A stretch of 64,000 bases of DNA. Origin: Streptomyces sp. 135 (GTDB lineage Bacteria > Actinomycetota > Actinomycetes > Streptomycetales > Streptomycetaceae). The stretch is taken from assembly GCF_020026305.1 (NCBI RefSeq), contig NZ_CP075691.1, forward strand, positions 4,650,001 to 4,714,000, given 5' to 3'. The notes under the pieces are model-generated. The model was given only the letters and a program-made list of their open reading frames with translations. It was not told the DNA's origin and did no database searches. The position numbers and the translations under genes were made by a program. Positions 17,439 through 24,848 of the stretch are shown here, piece after piece. Numbering within the stretch: the first letter of the stretch is position 1; each line of letters opens with the position of its first letter.

Positions 17439-17486
17439 GAACGGCTCGCGTCCCGAACGGTTCTCGTCCTGAACGGCTCGCGTCCC
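17439..17486. repeat. 16-bp tandem array between topA and the Tmk fusion gene
   Basis: Three adjacent 16-bp units: GAACGGCTCGCGTCCC (17439 and 17471) flanking GAACGGTTCTCGTCCT (17455). The outer units are identical. It lies 63 bp upstream of the next start, so it may be part of that promoter or just a slipped repeat. There are no spacers, so it is not a CRISPR. Confidence 0.6.
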
Positions 17487-17548
17487 GGGTGCGGTCGTTT
17501 GTTCGGGCGGGACGACTGGGAGGTGGCGCGTCCGGATAGGCTGGACGG

Positions 17549-20500
17549 ATGACGCGTGCCGAGCAGCCAACGGCCGGAAACCCGGCCCCCGACGAAGCCC
17601 TGGTCGCAGATTCCCGAGAGCGTGCCGTCCGCGCCTTGCTGCGCGTACCGCAGTTGAAGCGGTTGTGGAGCGCACAGCTCGTCGGCAGTGTGGGCGACGC
17701 GCTCGCCCTGCTCGTCCTGGTGATTCTCGCCCTCCAGTCCGCCATCGCCGAAGGCGCCTTCGGAGGCGGCTATCGAGGCGTGGCCTTCGCCGTCACCGCC
17801 GTCTTCGGAGCACGCGTCCTCGCGACGCTGCTCTTCGGAGCCGTGCTGCTGGGACCGCTGACCTCCCTCACGTCACCGGGCGGCCTCCTCGACCGGCGCT
17901 GGACCATGGTCGGCGCCGACGGCGTGCGCGCCGCCCTGCTGATCGTCGCCCCGCTGTGGATCGACTGGACCCCGGACAACGCCCTCGCGGTGCTCCTGGT
18001 GACCTCCTTCGTGGTCGGCGTCGCCGAGCGGTTCTGGACGGTCTCCAGGGAGAGCGCCGCCCCCGCCCTGCTGCCCGCGCCGCCCCTGGAGGGCGCGACG
18101 GTGCGGCCGCTGCCGGACCACATGGACGCACTGCGGCGCCTGTCGCTGCGTACGGGATTCGTGGCGCTGTCCCTCGCGGCCGCCGTGCTCGTCGCGATCA
18201 CGCTCATCGGCAACCTCCTGGGCGCCGGGCTCGACTGGTTCGCGGAGCACCAGGCGGGACTCGCCTCGTTCGTCGCGGCCGGGCTGTACGCCGGGTCGCT
18301 CACCATCGTGTACTTCCTGCGGTTTCCCGGTACGCCGACGCCACGCGCGCGCAGCCCGCTCGAAGGGCTGCGCCGGCCCCGCACCGGAGCCGGGCCCGAC
18401 AAGGGCCGCACCGGTGCCATCCCGCTCTTCGTCACCGCCTGCGCCGCCGTCGCGGCCGCCGTCGCCGCGGCCGTCGCCGTCGCCGTGCTGCACGCCAAGG
18501 ACCTCGGCGGCGGACCCGTCACGTACGGCTTGATCGTCCTCGCGCTGACCGGCGGCACCGTCGTCGGCATCCGTACCGCGCCGTCCCTGCTGACCTCGCT
18601 CTCGCGCCGCCGGCTGCTCGCGCTCGCGATCGCCCTCACCGGCGTCGCGCTGCTCGCCGCGGGCCTCGTGCCCGACGTCACGACCGTCCTGTTGCTCCTG
18701 GCCCTCGCCGGTGTCGCCGCGGGCGTCGCCGCCAACATCGGCCACGCGCTGCTCGACCAGGAGGTCGAGGACTACCGCAGGGCCCGCACCACGGAGCACC
18801 TCCAGGCCGTCGTACGCCTCGTCGTCGCGCTCGGCGTGCTGGTGGCCCCCGTCGTCGCCGCCCTGATCGGGCCGCACCGCATGGTCAACGGCAAGTTCGT
18901 CTTCGACCACGGAGGCGCCGCCTTCACGCTGATGCTGGTCGGCGCGCTGCTGCTGCCGGTGGCCGCGCTGGTCCTCGCCAAGGCCGACGACCGGCAGGGC
19001 GTGCCGCTGCGGCACGACCTGCGGGACGCGCTGCGCGGCGGCGACGACCCGGTGCAGGCGACCTGTGCCACTGGCTTCTTCATCGCCCTGGAGGGCGGTG
19101 ACGGCGCCGGGAAGTCCACCCAGGCCGAGGCGCTCGCCGAGTGGATCCGCGCCAAGGGCCACGAGGTCGTCGTCACCCGCGAGCCGGGTGCGACGCCCGT
19201 CGGCAAGCGGCTGCGCTCGATCCTGCTCGACGTCTCGTCGGCCGGGCTCTCGCACCGCGCCGAGGCGCTGCTGTACGCCGCCGACCGCGCCGAGCACGTC
19301 GACACCGTCGTACGGCCCGCCCTGGAGCGCGGCGCCATCGTCATCTCCGACCGGTACATCGACTCGTCCGTCGCCTACCAGGGCGCAGGCCGCGACCTGT
19401 CGCCGACCGAGGTCGCCCGCATCAACCGCTGGGCCACCGGTGGTCTCGTACCGAACCTGACCTGCCTGCTCGACGTGTCGCCCGAGGCCGCGCGCGAGCG
19501 GTTCACCGAGGCGCCCGACCGGCTGGAGTCGGAGCCCGCCGAGTTCCACGCGCGCGTGCGGTCCGGTTTCCTCACGCTCGCCGCCGCCGACCCGGGCCGC
19601 TACCTCGTCGTCGACGCCTCGCAGGAGCCGGAGGCCGTCACGACCGTGATCCGGCACCGGCTCGACACGGTCCTGCCGCTCTCCGAGGCCGAGGTGAAGG
19701 CCATCGAGGAGGCCCGCAAGGCCGCCGAGGAGGAGGCGCGGCGCAAGGCCGAGGAAGAGGCCGCGCGCAAGGCCGAGGAGGAGCGCCTGGAGCGTGAGCG
19801 CCAGGAGCAGCTCGCCAAGCTCCGTGCCGAGGAGGAGGAGCGCAAGCGGCGCGAGCTGGAGGAGGCCCAGCGCCGCGAGGCCGAGCGGCAGGCCGAGGAG
19901 GCCAGGAAGCGGGCCGAGGAGGCGCGTCGCAAGGCCGAGGAGGAGAAGGCCAGGCTGCTCGCCGAGGAGAAGGTCAGGGCGGCCGAGGAGGCGCGGCGCC
20001 GCCGGGAGGCCGAGGAAGAGGCGCGGCGGCGGGCCGAGGCGGAGGAGCGCCGCCTGGAGAAGCAGCGGAAGGCCGAGGAGGCGTTGCTACGGGCGGAGGA
20101 GGCGCGGAGGATGGCGGCGGCTGCGGCGGAGGCGGCTGCGGCCCCGTCTGTGCCGGTCGTGCCTGTTGCGCCGTCCGCGCCGTCCGCGCCTGCGAAGTCG
20201 GAGGGGGCGGCTGCGGGCTCCGGGGCGGCTGTGGGCTCTGGGACGTCCAAGGCTGCCGGGGCGTCGAAGGCATCCGGATCGAAGGCATTCGGATCGAAGG
20301 CCTCGGGGAAGTCCACGTCCGCGGGGTCCGCGTCGGTCGAGCCGTCTGCGCCGTCCGCGTCGCCCGAGCCGTCCGTGCCGGACAACGAGACCACCGTGCC
20401 GACGCCGGTCGTGGCGCCGCCCTCCGGAGCGGCCGACGAGACCGCCGTGCTGCCGCCGGTCGTGGCGCCGCCCTCCGGTGCCGCTGACGAGACCGCCGTG

Positions 20501-20926
20501 TTGCCGCCGGTGCGGCCCGAGGGTCCGGGGTCGGAGGAGACCGCGGTGCTGCCGCAGCCGCCCGTTCCGGGGGCCATGGACGAGACCGCCGTGCTGCCGG
20601 CCGTTCGTGAGGGCCGGGAAAACCGTGCGGACCTGGAGGACAAGGTGCCGCCGGGGTACTTCAGGGACGAGCGTCCGGCGACCCCCGAGGGCGCCAACGA
20701 ACGCACCCGGGAGCTGCCCCAGATCGACGAGCAGGGTGTACCGGTGCGGTCCCGGCCCGACTGGGCCGAGGAGACGCCGCTGGACGACCTGCCGACGCTG
20801 GCGGACGAACTGCTGGGTTCGCACGACGACGCCGCCGACACCGACGCGGATCACGGCGGCGTCGATGGTGAGGGCGAGGGCGACGGGCGCGGTGGACGTG
20901 GGCGTCGGGGCGGCCGCCGACGCTGA
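17549..20926 (+). CDS. tmk: Fusion: MFS-like membrane domain + thymidylate kinase + coiled coil + Pro-rich tail
   Basis: 1125 residues in four parts. Residues ~40-500 are a ~12-segment hydrophobic domain resembling an MFS transporter. From ~511 a complete dTMP kinase follows: FFIALEGGDGAGKSTQAEA (P-loop), VVTREPGATPVG, ALLYAADRAEHV, VISDRYIDSSVAYQGAGRDL and the lid-type APDRLESEP. This is probably the organism's dTMP-to-dTDP kinase for DNA synthesis. Residues ~720-865 are a Glu/Lys/Arg/Ala coiled coil (EEARRKAEEEAARKAEEE). The tail is Ser/Pro/Ala-rich with four (D/E)ETAVLP motifs, ending ETPLDDLPTLADELLGSHDD. I recall Streptomyces orthologues described as membrane proteins with kinase activity. 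holB follows 108 nt downstream. Confidence 0.9.
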   Translation: MTRAEQPTAGNPAPDEALVADSRERAVRALLRVPQLKRLWSAQLVGSVGDALALLVLVILALQSAIAEGAFGGGYRGVAFAVTAVFGARVLATLLFGAVLLGPLTSLTSPGGLLDRRWTMVGADGVRAALLIVAPLWIDWTPDNALAVLLVTSFVVGVAERFWTVSRESAAPALLPAPPLEGATVRPLPDHMDALRRLSLRTGFVALSLAAAVLVAITLIGNLLGAGLDWFAEHQAGLASFVAAGLYAGSLTIVYFLRFPGTPTPRARSPLEGLRRPRTGAGPDKGRTGAIPLFVTACAAVAAAVAAAVAVAVLHAKDLGGGPVTYGLIVLALTGGTVVGIRTAPSLLTSLSRRRLLALAIALTGVALLAAGLVPDVTTVLLLLALAGVAAGVAANIGHALLDQEVEDYRRARTTEHLQAVVRLVVALGVLVAPVVAALIGPHRMVNGKFVFDHGGAAFTLMLVGALLLPVAALVLAKADDRQGVPLRHDLRDALRGGDDPVQATCATGFFIALEGGDGAGKSTQAEALAEWIRAKGHEVVVTREPGATPVGKRLRSILLDVSSAGLSHRAEALLYAADRAEHVDTVVRPALERGAIVISDRYIDSSVAYQGAGRDLSPTEVARINRWATGGLVPNLTCLLDVSPEAARERFTEAPDRLESEPAEFHARVRSGFLTLAAADPGRYLVVDASQEPEAVTTVIRHRLDTVLPLSEAEVKAIEEARKAAEEEARRKAEEEAARKAEEERLERERQEQLAKLRAEEEERKRRELEEAQRREAERQAEEARKRAEEARRKAEEEKARLLAEEKVRAAEEARRRREAEEEARRRAEAEERRLEKQRKAEEALLRAEEARRMAAAAAEAAAAPSVPVVPVAPSAPSAPAKSEGAAAGSGAAVGSGTSKAAGASKASGSKAFGSKASGKSTSAGSASVEPSAPSASPEPSVPDNETTVPTPVVAPPSGAADETAVLPPVVAPPSGAADETAVLPPVRPEGPGSEETAVLPQPPVPGAMDETAVLPAVREGRENRADLEDKVPPGYFRDERPATPEGANERTRELPQIDEQGVPVRSRPDWAEETPLDDLPTLADELLGSHDDAADTDADHGGVDGEGEGDGRGGRGRRGGRRR

Positions 20927-21034
20927 CCGCCGTGCCTGGTGGTGCGTGACGGATCGCGCATGCCGGATTGTCAGTGCCGTGTTCCACAATGGGCAGTCCG
21001 GCAAGAGCAGTGCGCAGCGTAAGGCGGTGACCCC

Positions 21035-22240
21035 ATGAGCGTGTGGGACGACCTGGTGGGTCAGGAGCGGGTGAGCGAGCAGCTGGGCGCCGCCGCTCGG
21101 GACGCCGACGCGCTGGTGACGGCGGTCGCCGCCGACACGCCCGTGCCGGACTCGTCGAAGATGACGCACGCCTGGCTGTTCACGGGCCCGCCCGGCTCGG
21201 GCCGTTCCACGGCCGCGCGGGCCTTCGCCGCCGCCTTGCAGTGCACGAGCCCGGACCGCGCGCTCGGCGGCGCGCCGGGCTGCGGATTCTGCGACGGCTG
21301 CCACACCAGCCTCATCGGTACGCACGCCGACGTGGAAGTGGTGCGTACGGACCTGCTGTCCATCGGCGTCAAGGAGACCCGTGACCTGGTGCGGCGGGCG
21401 CAGCTCTCGCCGGCGGTCGGCCGGTGGCAGGTCATCGTCCTGGAAGACGCCGACCGCCTCACGGAGGGCGCGGGGAACGTCCTGCTGAAGGCCGTGGAGG
21501 AACCCGCCCCCCGTACCGTGTGGCTGCTCTGCGCGCCCTCCCTGGAGGACGTGCTGCCGACCATCCGCTCCCGCTGCCGGCACCTGACCCTGCGTACGCC
21601 TCCGGTGGACGCCGTGGCCGACGTGCTCGTACGGAGAGACGGCATCGAGCCGGACGTCGCCGCGGCCGCGGCGCGCGCGACGCAGGGCCACATCGGCCGC
21701 GCCCGGCGGCTCGCCACCGACCCGCGCGCGCGTGAGCGCAGGGCCGCCGTCCTGAAGATGCCGCTGCGCGTGCACGAGATCGGCGGCTGCCTCAAGGCCG
21801 CGCAAGAGCTGATCGACACGGCGACCGACGACGCGAAGCAGGTGGCCGAGGATGTCGACACCAAGGAGACCGAGGACCTGAAGGCGGCGCTCGGCGGAGG
21901 GCAGGGCGGCCGGATGCCGCGCGGCACCGCCGGTGCCATGAAGGAGCTGGAGGACCGGCAGAAGCGCCGCAGGACGCGCACGCAGCGGGACAGCCTGGAC
22001 CTCGCGCTCATCGACCTGACCGGGCTCTACCGCGACGTCCTCGCCCTTCAGTTGGGCTCCCGCGTGGCCATCGCCAACACCGAGGTGCAGGACATGCTGG
22101 AGCGCATGGCACTCGGCACCTCTCCGGAGGCCACACTGCGCCGCATCGAGGCGATCGGCGCCTGCCGCACGGCCCTCGACCGCAATGTGGCGCCGCTGCT
22201 CGCGGTGGAGGCGATGACGGTGGCGCTGCGGGCGGGGTGA
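21035..22240 (+). CDS. holB: DNA polymerase III subunit delta'
   Basis: 401 residues. MSVWDDLVGQERVSEQL begins the clamp-loader AAA+ module. Walker A reads FTGPPGSGRSTAARAF, with Arg in place of the usual Lys, in keeping with delta' being ATPase-dead. A zinc-type cysteine group, GCGFCDGC, follows. VIVLEDADRLTEGAGNVLLKAVEEP is Walker B-like and TIRSRCRHLTLRTP carries the SRC motif. The C-terminal helical domain is interrupted by a basic segment (EDRQKRRRTRTQRDS). It would work with gamma/tau and delta to load the beta clamp. Pairing with tmk upstream is a classic bacterial arrangement. Confidence 0.94.
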   Translation: MSVWDDLVGQERVSEQLGAAARDADALVTAVAADTPVPDSSKMTHAWLFTGPPGSGRSTAARAFAAALQCTSPDRALGGAPGCGFCDGCHTSLIGTHADVEVVRTDLLSIGVKETRDLVRRAQLSPAVGRWQVIVLEDADRLTEGAGNVLLKAVEEPAPRTVWLLCAPSLEDVLPTIRSRCRHLTLRTPPVDAVADVLVRRDGIEPDVAAAAARATQGHIGRARRLATDPRARERRAAVLKMPLRVHEIGGCLKAAQELIDTATDDAKQVAEDVDTKETEDLKAALGGGQGGRMPRGTAGAMKELEDRQKRRRTRTQRDSLDLALIDLTGLYRDVLALQLGSRVAIANTEVQDMLERMALGTSPEATLRRIEAIGACRTALDRNVAPLLAVEAMTVALRAG

Positions 22241-22365
22241 CGGCGCCCCGAGCCGCGCACGCGCTGAACGGCCCTCTTGGGGCCGCCGGTTGACGACGTC
22301 ACCCGTACGAGTATCGGCTGAGCACGGGCTGTGATCCTCTCTGTGCGGAGAGTTACCCTCGCGTG

Positions 22366-23937
22366 ATGGACATCAGCCGTCACAGCCGTCGCCACCCCCG
22401 CCTTTCCTTCCGTACCTGCGGCACGCTGCTCGTGACCGCCGGGCTGCTCGTCTCGGGCTGCTCCTCCGGAGGTCCGACGGTGGACGTCTCCATGGCCGCG
22501 CTGCCCCGCTCGACACCCGCGGAGCTCGCCCCGTACTACGAGCAGAAGCTCAGCTGGCGGGAGTGCGGCGTCGCCGGCTTCGAGTGCGCCTCGATGAAGG
22601 CCCCACGCGACTACGACAAGCCCGCGGCGGGCGACATCAAACTGGCGGTGGCCCGCAAACAGGCCACCAGGCGGCAGGAGCGGCTCGGTTCGCTCCTGGT
22701 CAACCCGGGCGGGCCCGGCGGCTCGGCGGTCGGCTACCTCCAGTCGTACGCGGCGCTCGGCTACCCCGAAGCGGTCCGCGCCCGCTACGACATGGTCGCC
22801 GTCGACCCGCGCGGCGTGGCCCGCAGCGAGCCCGTCACCTGCCTCGACGGCAAGGAGATGGACGCGTACACGCAGACCGACGTCACCCCCGACGACCAGC
22901 GAGAGACCGACGGGCTGCGGACCTCCTACGAGGACTTCGCGGCCGGCTGCGAGAAGCGGTCCGGGGCGATCCTGCCGCACGTCTCCACGGTCGAGGCGGC
23001 GCGGGACATGGACGTCCTGAGGGCGGCGCTGGGCGACGAGAAGCTGTCGTACGTCGGCGCTTCGTACGGGACGTTCCTCGGCGCGACGTATGCCGGGCTC
23101 TTCCCGAAGCGCGTGGGCCGCTTGGTGCTGGACGGCGCGATGGACCCCTCTCTGCCGGCGCGCCGCATGAACCGTGACCAGACCGCCGGTTTCGAGACGG
23201 CGTTCCAGGCGTTCGCGAAGGACTGCGTGGCGCTCGGCCGTGAATGCCCGCTCGGCTCCCGGAGCCCCCGCGAGGCGGGCAAGCGGCTGAAGGGCTTCTT
23301 CGATCAACTGGACCGCGCGCCCCTTGCGGCCGGTGACGCCTCCGGCCGCAAGCTCGGCGAGGCGCTCGCCACGACGGGCGTGATCGCCGCAATGTACGAC
23401 GAGGGCGCCTGGCCGCAGCTGCGGGACGCGCTCACCTCGGCGATGCGGAACAAGGACGGCTCGGCCCTGCTGGCCCTCTCCGACAGCTACTACGAGCGGG
23501 ACAGCGACGGCACGTACGCGAACCTGATGTTCGCCAACGCCGCCGTGAACTGCCTGGACCTGCCGCCCGCCTTCACCACGCCGGACGAGGTCAAGGAGGC
23601 CGTGCCCGACTTCGAGAAGGCCTCCCCGGTCTTCGGCGAGGGCCTCGCCTGGTCCTCGCTGAACTGCGCCTACTGGCCGGTGAAGCCCACGGGTGAGCCG
23701 CATCGCATCGAGGCGGAGGGCGCGGCCCCCATCGTGGTCGTCGGCACGACCCGCGACCCGGCGACCCCCTACCACTGGGCCGAGGCCCTGGCCGCCCAGC
23801 TCTCCTCCGGCCGCCTCCTCACGTACGAGGGCGACGGCCACACGGCGTACGGCCGGGGCAGTGAGTGCATCGACTCGGCGATCAACAGGTACCTCCTGGA
23901 GGGCACGGCACCGGCGGACGGAAAGCGCTGCTCGTAG
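22366..23937 (+). CDS. Exported TAP-type alpha/beta-hydrolase (tripeptidyl aminopeptidase-like lipoprotein)
   Basis: About 523 residues. A basic N-terminus and GTLLVTAGLLVSGCSS give a lipoprotein signal with lipobox VSGC. The S33-type fold shows the oxyanion region VNPGGPGGSAV, the nucleophile serine in VGASYGTFLGATYA, and the C-terminal Asp and His in VVGTTRDPATPYHWAE and EGDGHTAYGRGSECID, typical of the TAP-like C-terminal domain. It matches the Streptomyces SlpD/SlpE mycelium-associated proteinases. Starts GTG 22363 and ATG 22366 are adjacent. It probably trims exported peptides. Confidence 0.9.
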   Translation: MDISRHSRRHPRLSFRTCGTLLVTAGLLVSGCSSGGPTVDVSMAALPRSTPAELAPYYEQKLSWRECGVAGFECASMKAPRDYDKPAAGDIKLAVARKQATRRQERLGSLLVNPGGPGGSAVGYLQSYAALGYPEAVRARYDMVAVDPRGVARSEPVTCLDGKEMDAYTQTDVTPDDQRETDGLRTSYEDFAAGCEKRSGAILPHVSTVEAARDMDVLRAALGDEKLSYVGASYGTFLGATYAGLFPKRVGRLVLDGAMDPSLPARRMNRDQTAGFETAFQAFAKDCVALGRECPLGSRSPREAGKRLKGFFDQLDRAPLAAGDASGRKLGEALATTGVIAAMYDEGAWPQLRDALTSAMRNKDGSALLALSDSYYERDSDGTYANLMFANAAVNCLDLPPAFTTPDEVKEAVPDFEKASPVFGEGLAWSSLNCAYWPVKPTGEPHRIEAEGAAPIVVVGTTRDPATPYHWAEALAAQLSSGRLLTYEGDGHTAYGRGSECIDSAINRYLLEGTAPADGKRCS

Positions 23938-24043
23938 CGGTTCCGCGGGGGCGGAGCCCGGCTCCGGGAGGGGTGTGCGGAGCGCCCCCGGAAACTGTGT
24001 AGACTTGGCCGCGTTGCTGATCGCACGATGGTGCGGACGGCGC

Positions 24044-24117
24044 GCCGCCTTAGCTCAGATGGCCAGAGCAACGCACTCGTAATGCGTAGGTCTCGGGTTC
24101 GAATCCCGAAGGCGGCT
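24044..24117 (+). tRNA. tRNA-Thr(CGU)
   Basis: A full cloverleaf: acceptor GCCGCCT (24044-24050) pairs with AGGCGGC (24110-24116). The D arm is GCTCAGATGGCCAGAGC. Anticodon stem ACGCA/TGCGT encloses loop CTCGTAA with anticodon CGT (24078-24080). The T arm is TCGGGTTCGAATCCCGA. CCA is not encoded. A hairpin terminator follows at 24124. Confidence 0.97.
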
Positions 24118-24123
24118 CAGTTG

Positions 24124-24158
24124 AAACCCCAGGTCACGTACCCCGTGGCCTGGGGTTT
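24124..24158 (+). terminator. Terminator after tRNA-Thr
   Basis: AAACCCCAGGTCACG (24124-24138) pairs with CGTGGCCTGGGGTTT (24144-24158) with one wobble and a 5-nt loop, ending in four T. Confidence 0.85.
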
Positions 24159-24194
24159 TGTGTTGTGCGGGGGAGGGGGGAGGAGGGCGGCGGT

Positions 24195-24845
24195 GTGACG
24201 GATGCTTTGCGGGGTGTTGATCCGGTGCGTGTTGAGCCGGTGTTGCCGGGGGGTCGGTGTCCTGAGTGGGTCTGGTACACCGCCTATGGGTCCAACACGC
24301 AGCTCGATCGGCTTGCCGCCTATATCAAGGGCGGGTGTCCGCCGGGTGCGGCGAGGCGCTATCCGGGGTGCCGTGATCCTGCCATGCCTGCTGTCTCCAT
24401 TCCGGTGGAGCTGGCCGGAGCCATGTACTTCGCGACCCGGTCGCCTGTGTGGGGCGGGGGCAGGGCCTTTTATGACCCCCGGGTGAGCGGACGGGTTCTG
24501 GCCCGGGCTCATCTGGTGACCGCTGAGCAGTTCGCGGACATCGCGGCTCAGGAGATGTACCGGGAGCCGGGCTCGGATCTCGATCTGACGGAGGCGCTCA
24601 TACGGGGGCGTGCCGTGCTGGGAGAAGGCCGGTACGAAACGCTGGTGTGCGCCGGTCAGGTCGACCGGCTGCCCGTTCTGACCTTCACGGCTCCCTGGAG
24701 CATGGACGAGGTCGAGTGGGTTCCTCCGGCTCCCGCCTACGTACGGCTTCTCGCCTCGGGGCTTCTGGCGGCCGGCGGGTGGGACAGGGAGACGGTCGCC
24801 TCGTACCTCGCGGCCTGCCCAGGTTTCCGTCCGCCGCTGCCGTGA
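24195..24845 (+). CDS. GGCT-like (gamma-glutamylcyclotransferase-fold) protein, often mislabelled histone deacetylase
   Basis: The GTG at 24195 after GGGGAGGAGGG gives 216 residues. The N-terminal VWYTAYGSNTQLDRLAAYI matches the YGSN phosphate/substrate loop of gamma-glutamylcyclotransferase-like proteins. A beta-rich core (GAMYFATRSPVWGGGRAFYD) and late Trp/Pro-rich strands follow. A general-base glutamate cannot be assigned with certainty. Similar Streptomyces proteins are annotated as histone deacetylases without sequence support. Substrate unknown. It lies alone after tRNA-Thr and converges with the kinase gene, with only three bases between them. Confidence 0.7.
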   Translation: MTDALRGVDPVRVEPVLPGGRCPEWVWYTAYGSNTQLDRLAAYIKGGCPPGAARRYPGCRDPAMPAVSIPVELAGAMYFATRSPVWGGGRAFYDPRVSGRVLARAHLVTAEQFADIAAQEMYREPGSDLDLTEALIRGRAVLGEGRYETLVCAGQVDRLPVLTFTAPWSMDEVEWVPPAPAYVRLLASGLLAAGGWDRETVASYLAACPGFRPPLP

Positions 24846-24848
24846 GCG

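Noticed and set aside
17439..17486. Possible CRISPR array
   Set aside because: Units are contiguous with no spacers, only three copies, and no cas genes are present.
24195..24845. Histone deacetylase annotation
   Set aside because: No zinc-binding Asp/His motifs of deacetylases; the YGSN motif fits the GGCT-like fold better.
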